Positions 11,078 to 22,285 of a stretch of 64,000 nucleotides of DNA are shown here, one piece after another. How positions within the stretch are numbered: the stretch's first letter is position 1; every line of letters begins with the position of its first letter. The notes beneath the pieces were generated by a model, which did not search any database, was not told the DNA's origin, and saw only the letters and a list, made by a program, of their open reading frames with translations. Position numbers and translations under genes: made by a program. The DNA comes from Anthoceros angustus (lineage: Eukaryota > Streptophyta > Anthocerotopsida > Anthocerotales > Anthocerotaceae): NCBI GenBank assembly GCA_010909165.1, contig MU008229.1, positions 1-64,000 on the forward strand, given 5' to 3'.

Positions 11078-11541
11078 TTATTTCATACCTATGAAATCTG
11101 CATGTGTGAATAGAATTCAAGTAAGGTAAGACACCCTACAACTTTCACTAGATAGAATTTACAACATTGTAGAAATTAGCTGATAAATTCACAACAATGT
11201 AGCAATCAAGTGATAGAGCAATAACACAACCTTTTGAAATGATTCACATGATCTAGTTAAACTTCCTTCACATGAAATGAAGAAAACATAAAACATATTT
11301 TATTGATTCAAGTTTAATCTAAAATTATTATTTATATTTAAATTAATTGATAATATTAATTTAATATTTTAATATATTGCTAGTAATACCCTCACTATGC
11401 AGCCAATCACAATATGACAACTTCCTTAAGCCGCCAATCAGCTTCCATTCTAGCATTCTAGCTCTCTACCAACTAATACAGACTAAAACCAAGCAGCCCC
11501 TTGTAGCTCTCAACCAACGCTCCCACCCTTCCTCTTAGCTC
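11078..11541. other. AT-rich 5' flank of enkurin, no gene seen
   Basis: Contains 'aacaatgtag' style short repeats and an AT-only tract at about 11,310-11,380. Probably upstream flank; no promoter element can be assigned with confidence. Confidence 0.4.
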
Positions 11542-11695
11542 TAAGAGTTAGTATCCTGCTAACTCAAAGTTCAATGATCCTAAGAGCTAATATCCGCTAA
11601 CTCAAAGTTCAATGATCCTAAGAGCTAATATCCGCTAACTCAAAGTTCAATGATCCTAAGAGCTAGTATCCTGCTAACTCAAAGTTCAATGATCG
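11542..11695. repeat. 38-39 bp tandem repeat, 4 copies
   Basis: Four head-to-tail copies of a unit running from 'taagag' through 'ctaactcaaagttcaatgat'. The first and last copies are 39 bases (with 'tatcctgc') and the inner two 38 bases (with 'tatccgc'). Confidence 0.9.
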
Positions 11696-12342
11696 TAGGC
11701 CAAATGCGGTTAAGCATTTGCCGCACATGATTGGCTGCGTAGAAATTAACAAGTAGAGTTGGATTGACTTCAACTAGAGTTGATTTGTACAAACCGCGCT
11801 AAGCAACATATTGGGCCTGTTTTTTGATATATACCGCTAAGCGACATGATGAGCTCGTTTCACATTTTAATGTGCGATAGATAAGCTTTATTGAGAAATA
11901 TGAATAAACTTTTAAATAATATAAATAGATATCCACTTATATCGAACGTAGCTCCTTTCTAGAGTCAGTGAAAGGCTCCTAAGATAATTCAGAAGGTCTC
12001 GGATATGAACTCATTTCTTTCTATAGTCAGAAACGCTTCCACGATAACACGAAGCTCCTCTAATATGCACATGTTTTCCTGATTCCTCCTGGCCCAAAAA
12101 CCCTCACTCGCAGGAAAGCCACGAGTGAAGCTCAACCCTCCTTGTCTGGTGGAGAGGTTCGAAGATCTAATGAAAACAATCCTGGATTGTCTTCCCAAAA
12201 TCACCCCTAAGATGGTTTACATTGAAGCCGGCACTGCTTTGACTACCTACCGCACCTATGTAGGCAGTTAGACTAACCAATCATAAGGCCTTTCTATCCT
12301 GGCTTTGTACAAGAGCAACTTACTCAAAATGTACAGGTCGAC
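11696..12342. other. Intergenic / 3' flank of TFIIIA gene
   Basis: No gene is supported. A 71-codon minus-strand frame at 11989-12204 has no recognisable feature. Confidence 0.4.
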
Positions 12343-13849
12343 TCAGTCATCGGATTCCTCATGGTCTTCAAATAGCTGATCCACAGAATCCAGGATGACA
12401 CGAGGCCTGCCTCCACGTTCCCTAGACTGAAAATCTTCATCCTCATTCTCAAAGTCGCCCTGGAATGAAACAACGGATCAAGCTTCGAGTTGCAGTGAAA
12501 AGAACTTGCACGATCCTAAGGAGCTTAACAAATAGCTACATACCTGGGTGGGCAGTGTTCACTGGCTAGTTCATGCCTATCCTTACAGCTTTGTATGCAA
12601 ACCTCCTACCACAGTCGGGGAACTTGCAAACAAATGGCTTTATCTCTTTGTGCACAGCTTTCATGTGAATGGTCAGATTGGATCTCTGCACAAGAGAAGA
12701 ACGTATCACAGCAGATCCCCATGCTGACAAAGAGAGATAAGAAGGAAGAGGCTACTGGTGGCGGTGTGAATACTTTTGTATAGCTGTGTTGGCAGCCCGG
12801 GAAGGACAAGGAAGCCTCTGCTGTGAATCGGCATGCAATTTGTGGTGCTTGATCTGTAACTTCTTAGGGACTGACATTCCACACACCTCACAAGCAAAAT
12901 ACCGATGCGAGGTACTCATGTGCTTTTGGAGAGCCTCATAATCAGTAAATGACTCGCAGCCAGGGAAGAACAAGGATATAATTTATGCTTCTTGCCTGAT
13001 ATCACATTACATCACGGTCATCAACTGCTCTGCTTGACAGGGGCAAGAGATGACTACTAGCATCTGAGGTAAAGAATTCTGATAAGGAAATGCCGTGCAA
13101 AATCAAGTACAGTGCCATATACTCACTCCTCGTCTCAACTGTTACTGACCATGAACCTTGAGTTTGTGTTGCCGAAGATGTGCCGAAAATTCGAAGGCTT
13201 GTAGACAGGCAGGCTCCTCGCAGACGAAAGGCTTCTCTTCCACGGTCACTCGCTTTCCAGAACGCTGCAGATAGTCACCTTTCATTTGATGAAGCTTCGT
13301 GTGTCGCTTGAGGTTTGAAACAAGGGTGAAAGAAGCACTACATCCCTCCCAGGTACAGAAGAACAGCTGCCCACTGTGAAGCACCATGTGACGTTTTAGG
13401 TGATCTGGACGCTTGTACTTGCTAGCGCAGCCAGCAATAGGGCAACAAAACACCTTCTGCTAACACAAAGTTGGAAGGACGTCAGACAGCTTTTCTCATG
13501 CCATGCCCAGACGGGCCAGTCGGAAATAAATAAACAGCATCCAAACAGAGCAGAAACCTTCAACTTGCCTCTGTGGCATGGCACAACATGTGCTGCTTGA
13601 GGTTGGAGGGCTTGACGAAAGATTCTCCGCATTCAGAACAAGGGTGCCGCTTACGTTGCTTAACTTGCTTTTGGGTGAGGAAGGCTCGTCGAGAAAGTGG
13701 GCAGTGTCATAGTCCGGATCTGCAGCATCGTCACAGTCTGTCTCCAAGTCATCAGGTCCAGGACGTGAACTTCCGTCTATCTCCTGCCCGTTTTCGAAAG
13801 AGATATCCGTTTGCACCTCTCTTTCTTGAATCTCTGTCATGGTATGCAA
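12343..13849 (-). CDS. TFIIIA: Transcription factor IIIA (5S rRNA gene factor), C2H2 multi-finger
   Basis: TFIIIA binds the internal control region of 5S rRNA genes, recruits TFIIIC/RNA polymerase III, and binds 5S rRNA. In order, the minus strand encodes an acidic N terminus ('MTEIQEREVQ...'), then at least eight C2H2 fingers starting 'HPCSECGESF', 'FCCPIAGC', 'FFCTWEGC', 'FVCEEPAC', 'YPCSFPGC', 'FACEVCG', 'LPCPFPGC' and 'FVCKFPDCGRRFAYK', and a C-terminal exon 'GDFENEDEDF' with 'RGGRPR', ending at 12343. That tail is typical of plant TFIIIA. Exon 2 spans 13150-13456; its upstream intron (13457-13568) begins GC rather than GT. Several fingers are readable only by changing frame at single-base losses (about 13,650, 12,965 and 12,803, short A or T runs), and the exon after 'FAYK' is not cleanly resolved. 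These look like sequence errors. The start upstream of 13849 is uncertain. Confidence 0.85.
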
Positions 13850-14054
13850 ATTTCCACCTTGGTGGATCGAACACGATCAGCGGTGGGCGATTAGGTCTCG
13901 CCAACCACCTTGACATGCAAACTAACAAGAATCCTGTCCTCGACCCTACGTAGATAGTCCCTGGTATAGAATCAGGGACTAAAACTGAAGACTTTGGCAG
14001 ACACAGCCAACCGAGGCACTTCACTTGCCCCACCAACGCAAGCCGCTGGCTTGC

Positions 14055-14312
14055 TCAACTGATCTTCATCTTCTTATTGGGCACCCGAGATCGCACCATG
14101 ATCACTCCCACAAACACCATCACCAGCGAGAGGAGTGTCACGCCAGCCAGCCCAGGAATGAGGACGGCGTACTCACGGGCAGGAAAGTAGTTGTGCACGA
14201 AGTGGTCACTGTCAACGAAGGGAGTGATGAGCACCCAGAAAGTGTAGTAGCTGAAGACGCTGACGCTGAACAGAAGCATCAACAGCCCAATTGCCCTATC
14301 GCCCAACTCCAT
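14055..14312 (-). CDS. DPM2: Dolichol-phosphate mannose synthase regulatory subunit DPM2
   Basis: DPM2 is the small ER-membrane subunit that stabilises DPM1/DPM3, the enzyme making dolichol-phosphate-mannose for N-glycosylation and GPI anchors. The frame starting at 'MELGDRAIGLL' encodes 85 residues, matching the family's usual 80-85; a Met five codons upstream (14327) is an alternative. Two hydrophobic helices are visible (about residues 6-32 and 49-73), separated by the conserved 'PFVDSDHFVHNYF' loop, and the C terminus is basic ('VRSRVPNKKMKIS'). The gene is intronless as read and lies head-to-head with the nucleoside hydrolase gene, about 410 bp apart, suggesting a shared promoter region. 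Confidence 0.9.
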   Translation of the reverse strand: MELGDRAIGLLMLLFSVSVFSYYTFWVLITPFVDSDHFVHNYFPAREYAVLIPGLAGVTLLSLVMVFVGVIMVRSRVPNKKMKIS

Positions 14313-14721
14313 GCTTGCCCACTCCACTCTCAGATCCCGCCTGCCATAACCGGCAAGCCGATACCCACAACAAGTAGCTCACCGCCCAGCACACATGGAG
14401 TCGCGAAAACCCTAACCTCAAGACCGGAATGCCGTCGCAACAACGCTGCGGCTGGACGGCTCCATCCCCTCTTGTCCAGCCAGCCCAGCGGCAAGCCACA
14501 GCAGGCAACAACGAGCCTTGGCTTGTTTCTCCTGCCGCAATTCACAGCCGATGGTTACGGCAGCTAACAGGTTGTATAGGTATAGAGTAGTACATACAAC
14601 GAAATGTTTGGCAAGTTGTTCACGGCTGGTGCATGAAAAACACACATTTAGCAAGAAACCCAGAACCTTGCCCATATTTCTTACCTTCCAGATAGGCGGT
14701 TCCGCTCCCGGTGAGGTCACC
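14313..14721. promoter_or_regulatory. Divergent promoter region, DPM2 / nucleoside hydrolase
   Basis: The 409 bases separate two start codons pointing away from each other. No TATA box in a convincing position was recognised. Frames crossing the region on both strands lack protein character. The assignment as a shared promoter is inferred from gene orientation only. Confidence 0.4.
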
Positions 14722-16553
14722 ATGGGCGTCAGCTCTGCCTCCAAGAAGAAAGTGATCATCGACACGGATCCCGGTGTCGGTCAGTTACTTTCCTTCCACA
14801 GGACCCAACACCGGTCCTTGTACTTTACGGCCGGTGGTGACTCAGAGACGAGAACAGCGTGGTGTGGTTGCTTGATGTGGGTTTTGCAGATGACGCCATG
14901 GCCATCTTTCTTGCTCTGGAGTCGGAGGAGTTGGATGTCATCGGGCTGACTACAACCTTTGGCAACGTGCGGACTGTGATGGCAACGCAGAATGCCCTGC
15001 ATTTGGTGGGAGTTGGTGCATGTGTGTGCTGGGCTGTGCACTTTGTTCTGGGCCCTTCGTCTGCTGACTGACTTCATCATTCCATCCCGCGGTGTAGCTC
15101 GAGGTGGCTGGTAGAGAGGACATTCCGGTTTCACAGGGGCTGCTTACTTCTCTTAGGGTAAGCTTCTCGCTCGAAGTGGGAACTCGAGCCTGCAATCCAG
15201 CGAATCAACTGTGGGGGACCCCCGATTTGGATCAGGTTACTGTGCACAAGAGCAATCACAAGCTGAGCTCGGGCTGGATTATACTCATACCAGCATGCCC
15301 GAGCTTGTATGCAGGGAGCTGCTAAAGAACGAATTGCAGATTTTGTGCACGGTGCCGATGGGCTCGGAAACACGTATCCGCCTACACCCAAGGGAAAAGC
15401 GATAGCTCTCCCGGCCCCAGACTTCCTCAATCAGAAAGTGACTGAGGAGCCTGGGATGATTACTGTCGTGGCGCTTGGGCCCCTAACAAATTTGGCCAAG
15501 GTACATGGGGATGGATTGGAAGGCCTGCCGGTTAGCAGTGTTGTGTTTCAAGCTGACAGACCCTGTTAGACAAAAGCAAAGACATCTGACTTCAGCACAT
15601 TTGGACTTTCTGTCTGCAGGCAATAGAAGATGACCCCTCGTTTGCCACGAAAGTAGCTCAGATCGTTGTTCTTGGGGAGCCTTCTTCGTCAATGGGAATG
15701 TCAATCCCGCTGCCGAAGCAAATGTGAGTTCCACTTGTTGTTTAGACAATGATATGTCGAACTATTGGAGTTTGTGAAAATGGAGGCGATTGATATCTCG
15801 TTGTTTGTGGCAGATTCTTGGAGACCCGGAAGCTGCCGACATTGTCTTCACTTCCGGTGCTAATATCTTGGTTGTGGGCCTCAACATCACCCATCAGGTG
15901 CTGTTGACAGGTATGGATTGTAGACGTGCCTGTGCAGGCATGTCATGATAGTTGCTGCAGGGCATGGGCATAGAGGTGTTGACAAATGTGAGGAGGGTAC
16001 GTACCTTTTTTTCAGGATCCGATCTGAAGCAATGGCAAGCAAGCAACGGCAGGTTCAGCAAGTATCTGTATGATATTTCCCAGTTCTACTTCAGTTACCA
16101 TCGAGAGGCCTATGGTATAGACGGTATGCCACATCCTTTCTCGTCCTGATGCTTTGTGATGAGACGAGGGTCATGCAGGTTGTGGCACCTACTTTTCCAG
16201 AACCTGATGTTCCGTTGTGGAATCAGCCATCTACCTTCATGATCCGACAACAGTAGTTGCTACCATAGATCCAACGCTTCTGACCTACACTGAAGGGGTG
16301 ATCAGGGTACAGCAAGATGGTATCAGTAGGGGCCTGACCATCTTCAACAGCAGCAAGAAAACGTGAGTAGGCTTCCCGTTTCGAAGGCGACCTTTTGACT
16401 ATTGTTTACACTTACTCATCTGTGTAGCATGGCGTACCGCACAGCTGGGACCCACCTACAGAGTGGAGCGGCCACCCCTCAGTGAAGGTTGGGGTGACGG
16501 TTGATGCCGAGGCAGTCGTGAGGATGATCAAAGAGAGATGCTTACATATCTAG
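14722..16553 (+). CDS. Nucleoside hydrolase (uridine/inosine ribohydrolase, URH1-like)
   Basis: Cytosolic enzyme that hydrolyses uridine (and related nucleosides) to base and ribose in nucleotide salvage. Nine exons fit: 14722-14779, 14890-15005, 15098-15157, 15315-15500, 15620-15723, 15814-15910, 16016-16123, 16227-16362 and 16445-16553. The first junction rebuilds the catalytic metal-binding motif 'DTDPGVDDAM' across the intron, which fixes the start. Further family blocks are 'TTTFGNV', 'FVHGADGLGNTYPP', 'ALGPLTNLAK', 'NITHQVLLT' and 'WSGHPSVKVGVTVDAEAV'. Introns are 82-157 bp. In exon 5 the run GGGG at 15,674-15,677 leaves 'VVLG' out of frame with the expected 'GAFFVNGNVNPAAEAN' block; one more G would restore it, so a one-base sequence error is likely. 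Plant members are about 320-340 residues, consistent with this model. Confidence 0.9.
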
Positions 16554-17217
16554 CAAGCTCTGGTGCATGAGCAAGGTCACCACCGGGCACTACATCTGCA
16601 ACTTGAAGACATCTAAGAACATCCTTGTATTTGAAGGTTGCTTTGTGGGGCTGCAATGAGCTCTCACAGTAGCCTGTTACGTAATTTCAAGAGAGGCACT
16701 GAGGATGAATAAGCGCAGCCTTCAATCAAATCTTCAACCCTGTCCACTGTAGAAGAGCACACTTTCCATTCAAGAGAATGCAGGAGCTGGACAACACCTA
16801 CAAACTTCGCAGCGTACGGATGGAGCGTGCATCAACATATCCAAAAAAGTTGGCATGACTAGCAGCCACCCCCCTTAGATTCATGCCACATGCAGGCTAA
16901 CGAGAACAAAATTGTCTCTTCATCACATCTTTGTGAACTGTTTCTACACATCCTCAAAAGCCCAGAACCCTGCACTCGCATCATAGATCATCTATCAGAG
17001 AGCCAAGTCCCTGCACTTGACAAATAGCACCGTGTCAACTTCCTGAAAATCTTGGAATCCATTACACTGACAAACGGCGCTCGTGAGCAGCCGGGAGGGG
17101 GAGCCTAGACCTAGAATCTTCGAGGTAGGGGGAACAGGGACACAGACTCGGACAGCAAGACAATCGGGCCCTGGATACCCACCAGGCCTGTCCATCTGGC
17201 CTAGAGCACTAAGAACC
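16554..17217. other. 3' flank of nucleoside hydrolase and possible 3' exon of next gene
   Basis: No independent gene is supported. The minus strand at 16995-17255 is open but not protein-like; it may hold untranslated or alternative 3' exon sequence of the NFD6-like gene. Confidence 0.35.
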
Positions 17218-17550
17218 CTAAAGCTCTGGAGAGGAATGGCAAAGCGTACCCACAATTAAGGCCGGTGAAGATAGGGAAGATGTGCTGAGTCGAGACACCA
17301 GGAGGGCCGTGGCCATGGCGCTGTGAAGCGGCAGCAGAGACTGCGCGCCCGCAATGCAGCTTGACCCGGGTCTTCGAGGTCGAAAAAAGGATCCGGAACT
17401 TGCAGCGGACGAGCTGTCCGCCGCTCGCATCCTGGGAAGCTGCGCTTCTACTCTACATAGCGAGTGGCAGCCACGCGATGAAGAAGTCTGGCATGCTCGA
17501 GCTACAGACGCCAAGGACCGCTGCGCCGCTCTCGTCACCGCCCCCGCCAT
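17218..17550 (-). CDS. NFD6-like small mitochondrial protein
   Basis: The minus-strand frame from the Met at 17550 encodes about 110 residues beginning 'MAGAVTRAAQRSLASVA'. The N terminus is rich in Ala, Arg and Ser with no acidic residues until about residue 32, as in a mitochondrial presequence. The C-terminal part has 'AQSLLPLHSAMATALLVSRL', which matches the conserved 'ESLxPxHxATASALLTSxLS' block of the plant NUCLEAR FUSION DEFECTIVE 6 family. In Arabidopsis that protein is needed for polar nuclear fusion and is mitochondrial. The frame ends at 17218 but the true C terminus may lie in a downstream exon, since 'gtacgc' offers a donor shortly before the stop. Confidence 0.6.
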   Translation of the reverse strand: MAGAVTRAAQRSLASVARACQTSSSRGCHSLCRVEAQLPRMRAADSSSAASSGSFFRPRRPGSSCIAGAQSLLPLHSAMATALLVSRLSTSSLSSPALIVGTLCHSSPEL

Positions 17551-18215
17551 GGATGGGATTTGCCACGATCTCTGATCACAAGTCAACCTCGCAAGCCCTA
17601 CTTTTACTTGGAGTAGGTCTTCGGAACACCGATGTGCTCGACAACTTCTGAGAGCACATACATATGAGAGAATAGTAAGGAAGGAACGAAATAATTCCGT
17701 TGCAAGCAAATTATGGTGAGATAAATTACATGGGTAGTATCATCATCTGGAACACAAAGAGTTCACGATAAGAGCTTCCAATTGTTGTTTGTCTACAAAC
17801 TCTAGTGGCCGCTATGAGGACAGACCGGAATCAACGCTTTCCATCTGCTCAGGAGCCATTTCGCTCGGCAGATGATGGTTGCAGTACATGTGTATCTCCT
17901 CCTACACTCTATCCGGAGCTCGCCTAGTTACATAATGATTGCAAACTGCAACTCCTAGGAGCTAAAATGTGTCTCTCACGGGTTCGCTGCTCCTGTTCCC
18001 TGCAAGCCAGGAGCAGCATGGCCACAGCGCAAGCCCGTCAGAAGCGCTCATGATCAACTACTACTCTCAGATAGGCAGGCAATGCGACCTTCGGGGAAAC
18101 TTGCATGCATGAGCTCGAGGAGTATACCTTCTCAGTGTGCGTCATCAGCTGGACGTCGACGCCATGCTGCTCCAGATGAGTCCTCCAATCTAGAATAACT
18201 GTAAAGGGCTAATGG
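17551..18215. other. Intergenic, possible 3' exon of the SGEL-repeat gene
   Basis: No complete gene seen. On the minus strand at about 18,135-18,200 there is a protein-like stretch after an acceptor ('THLEQHGVDVQLMTHTEK') that stops at a GT donor, so it may be a further exon of the gene at 18.2-22.3 kb or of an unrelated one. Confidence 0.3.
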
Positions 18216-21200
18216 CAGCAGGTGCTACTTCTTCAGTTCTTCGCTTTGAAGACTTCACTAGACGACCAAGGCTACGGTGCTCGGAGACGATCTTCGAAGG
18301 GGTCTCTTTCCCTGCTGTGGTTGGCACTGTGGTTGGTTATAGATAGCCGCGAACCTCTCCGGCTGATGGCAGGAGTACTGCTCTTGAACCCGAGCAACGA
18401 CCTGAACGGCTGCAGGCAAAATCCATCAAAGAATTTATCAGAGTGCATACAAGAACGTACTTCCCCGAGGCCAGATCCATAACTACAATGGGAAAGCTCA
18501 TACTTGAATTCGTCAAGATTCTTACCAGACAAGCCATGGCGCAATTCATGGCCGTGCTCCGGGGCTTGTCGATCTCCGCCTCCACATTCGACAGTCTTCT
18601 CAGCAAGGCAGGGCCGCCGTTCAACACGTTGGCCGGGGGCTGCATGCTCTCGTCAAAGGAATTGTTCACCGTGTGCCGAGTGGAATGGACCGAAACCGTC
18701 CCGCTCCTCGTCAGCCGGGGCCCGAAGCTGAGATTCCGACTGCTCCCCGAACCGATGTGCGAACCTTCGGGGTCGCTCCCCTCCCCTCTAACATCTGCGA
18801 AAGGTCACATCACCCCACACAAACATGAGTGCAGCGTGAAACAATGATGACGTGAGACGTGAGACAGCGACAGCACATGGACACGGGCCGTGACTCGCCA
18901 CATCATTGTCCAAACCGGGACCTCCATAACATCATAACAAACAACCTTCCTTACCGAGCAGCCCGCTGTTCTTCTGGCTGGCGCTGGAACTGAGCTTGGC
19001 GACGACATGAACCTGCGGGCTGGCGGAAGGAGTGGATCCAGCAGAGCCGGGGAAGACGAAGGTGGACGCAATCGGAGAGATGGCGTACAAGCTCTCGTCC
19101 ACAGTATGCACAACCTCATCAGCCCGCTCCTCGAAGCTGAAATCGTCCTCGTCGAAGCCGTCTTCTCCTGCATAGATGATCCTCCCGTTCTTGATCATCG
19201 GCTCGCCCTTCAAGCTCCCGAACGGATTCCGCACTTTCTTAAATCCGCTCCCTGGAACCGCAGAGATCTCCCTGTCCGACTCCACCTGCTCATCCGCTGA
19301 GCTGCCAGGAGCACTCCGATCCGAGTTCTTCCCGCCATAGCCACTGGTCGGCGAGCTCGGCCCCGAGCTCACCCCAGCCCCGTTCCCGAACGTGAGCTCT
19401 CCCGAATTCTTTCTGCTGTCAGCCCGGGAAGTAGGCGCCGTGTGGAACACATCTCGGTCCGGCGAGGTCGACAAGGAGCCCGTGGTCGGGCGAGTGGAGA
19501 TCTGCACGCGCCCCAGCTCCCCCGACACGGGCCTGGAGTGGCTCGGCATCGGCGTCTGCGTCATCATCCTGCCGAGCTCCCCGGACACCTGCCTCGAGCC
19601 TCCCGTCTTGAGAATTCCAGGAACCGGCATCCCCAGCTCCCCCGACACATGCCTGGACCCCATCTTGTGCATGGCGCCGAGCTCCCCCGAGACCTGCCTG
19701 GAGCCGCCCTTGAGAATGCCGGGCACAGTGAGCCCCAGCTCGCCCGACACATGCCGGGATCCCGATGGCCTCATCAACCCCAGCTCCCCGGACGCCTGCC
19801 TGGGCGGCCTCCCGTGGTGCTGGTGCAGCTCTTGGGACATTTGCCGGGAGCTGGGCCTCGGCGGCTTCCCTAGCTCCGTCGAAGCCCGCCGAGCCTTGGC
19901 GTTGATCCCCGCATCCGCTGCGTCTCGTACTCCAGGTCGCTCAGGTCGGCGTCGTCCGGATCGAAGGTGTCCAGCGACTCCTGCCCTCTCTGCGACGGGC
20001 TCCCGGCCGACCACGAGTTGGTATGCTGCTTCCTCCGCGTCCTGCTGCCACCCAGAATGCTGCCCGGGTTCTTGGTGATGCTGCTGGGCAGCGGGTGCAC
20101 CCGCCTCGACACGCTCGCATTGCTCCCCCAGCTGCTGGGCTCCGAGAGCTCCTCTCCTGCTCCATCCCGACACCAAATCGCCCACAACAAACAGACAGCA
20201 AACATGAATCCGGCTATCTTGAAAGCACAAATCATCCATCCGGCCATGCATGCTTCCGAAACAACCCAACACCATCAATCATCCTCGCTTGCATTACATA
20301 GCATGGCATGGCATAGCATCGCAAGTCAAGCATCCTTCCCGGACAACCCCCAACACAGCCAATCATCCTCGCTTGCATTGCATAAAAGCATAACCGAGCA
20401 TCGCACTGCAAATCAAGCATGCTTCCCAAACAACCCAATACCGTCAATAAATAATCCTCTCCTGGCTTGGCATGGCATTGCCAAACAAAACAAACATACC
20501 CACATCATCCAAACAACCCAACACCATCAATCATCCTCCCATCCACTGCATTGCATTGGCAGCAAACAAAGCAGACATACCAGCATCATCCCACAGGGCG
20601 TCCTGGTCCGACTCGTGATCATCCGCGCTGTAATTCTCCTTTCCGTTCCTCCTCGGCACGCTCCTCTTCCCTGGAATCCATCCCGGTGAGAGTCACCAGA
20701 TGCTGCGCCATCTGCGCCCCGCCGACGCTCCCAGGCCGCCTTGGGGAGCAGCACTGACCTTCTTGGCAGGGGACTGCTGCGGGAGGGCCCGTGGGGGCGG
20801 GGCAGTGGGGAGGGGAGTAGGCGGGCTGGTGGGCGATTCCGGCGGTCCAGGATGCTCACAGGGCTGGACTCCTCCTCCCCGTTGTCGAACGTCACCACCA
20901 AGTCCGTCTCGTAGAAGCTCACCCTCTTGGCCTTGGGGAGGAGCCGGTGCAGGAGCCGGCTGGGGAGGAGGCGGCGGAGCGAGGCTTCAACTGCCCAGAG
21001 AACTTCCCAGCCAGGATGCTCCTCATCTTGTCCGTGATGGACTTCTCCTTGGCGGCAGCAGCGTCCCTCTCCATAGCCGCCCTGGCCGCCGCCGCAGCGG
21101 CAGCAACCACCCCGGGGGGCGGGGTGAGCGGCCCCGACAGGCTGATGGTCTTCCCGCCCACCGTCGTCCTGAATCCCGGCTCCTCTTCCTTGTACTTGCT

Positions 21201-22285
21201 CACCCCGGGCTCCTGCTCCCACTTGAAGGGCACCGCGCCCGATCTCCGATTCCCCGAGTCCGTCCGCACCGGATTCTTGAGCTCCCCGGACTTGCTCAGC
21301 CTGGCGGTGAGGATCTCGGCGCCCACGTCCAAGTCCAGCTCGATCTTGGGCTCCTTGGAGCTCCGGGTCTCCTTCTCCGGCACCTCGTCTCGCCCACTCC
21401 GGTACTCCTCCTTCAGCCGCCCGAGCGCGCCCTCCAGCTCCAGCTCCCGCTCCCGCTCGGGATCCAGATCAGGATCCGGGCCCAGCAGGAAGCCGGTCTT
21501 GGCCTGGATGAGGAAGCTGCTCTTGGCCTCGATCTGCGCCATGCGCGCCTCCACGTAGCTGTTGCTCTGCACGATCACGTCCTTCTCCACCTCCTCCAAG
21601 CCCTGCTCCGGATCCTCCTCCTCCGACTCCAGATCCCCCCGCTCCTCTTCCTCCGAGTGCTCATCCTGGGTCTCCAAATTGGGCTGGAAGCGGCATGCGA
21701 CCGAGCATGCTGCGATTTCCCAGCCTGCCCCGGCGACGAAGATCTCCTCCGCTGCTGCTGCTGCTGCTGGTTGCTGTGCGCGGCTGTCCGTACCGACGTC
21801 GCCTGCGGCTGCGGCAGTGGCACCGGCACCGGAGGATCCTGAGATCTGTCAGCCGGGGACGAGATGGACTTGCTCAACCTCGGGCAGCTGCTACCGGTGC
21901 TCCTGCTCCTGTTCCTCCTCTCCTCAGCTCCCCGGATCTCCTTGACGCCGCGCTGGGGTAGGTTCCCATGGTCATCTCCCCGACTTGGCCTGCTCCTCCC
22001 GACGGGGCGAACAAGAGGTCCCCGACCTGGCTGCTCCCGGCCTCCTGAGCTCCCCGACCTGGCCATGTTGGAGAACCCGCGGCCCAGCTCCCCGGACCGG
22101 CCCGACCTGGGGTTCACGTTGCTGAAGCCGCGGCCGAGCTCCCCGGACTTGCCGCTCGCTTTTCCCGTCTCCGGAAGCTTGGGCTTGGCTGCCGGCACGG
22201 GGACTTCATCCCAGTCCGGGGCCTGGGGTGGGGAGCTGGAGTCACGAGGGTGGCTCAGATCCGCCAACGCACTCTCCAGCAACAT
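18216..22285 (-). CDS. Large low-complexity protein with DUF688-like motif and SGEL(G) repeats
   Basis: Not a protein of known function. The minus strand reads N to C: an N-terminal exon (from Met 22285) with two 'SGELGRGFSN' units; a poly-Gln tract and acidic segment ('HSEEEERGDLESEEEDP', about 21,620-21,680); 'AVPFKWEQEPGVSKY' near 21,215, the Pro-Phe-x-Trp-Glu core of the plant DUF688 family; 'KRVSFYETDLVVTFDNGEEE' near 20,900; then after a 0.4 kb intron (about 20,165-20,590) a Ser-rich part with six 'SGELG' units spaced 15-25 residues (19,480-19,830) plus 'NSGELTFG'; and an acidic 'DGFDEDDFSFEERADEVVHT' stretch. Exons towards 18.2 kb are less certain. Because SGEL units occur in both halves, I treat it as one gene. 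Frame jumps at about 21,700, 20,960 and 19,915 look like single-base errors. Confidence 0.55.
20240..20585. repeat. Degenerate ~85 bp tandem repeat within intron
   Basis: Four copies of a unit beginning near 'acaacccaacaccatcaatc' followed by 'atcctc' and a 'catggcat/cattgcat' tract. It lies between the two halves of the SGEL-repeat gene, where splice signals place an intron, so it is an intronic minisatellite. Confidence 0.7.

Noticed and set aside
19932..20278. Upstream extension of the 448-codon minus-strand frame (18932-20278)
   Set aside because: From about 19,920 upward the protein-like reading is in another frame ('NPGSILGGSRTRRKQHTNSW', 'DPDDADLSDLEYETQ'), so the N-terminal third of that frame is a shadow past a probable one-base error.
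20700..21842. Long 380-codon plus-strand frame
   Set aside because: It lies antisense to the SGEL/DUF688-like gene in GC-rich DNA where stops are rare; its translation is Arg/Pro/Leu-rich with no motif.
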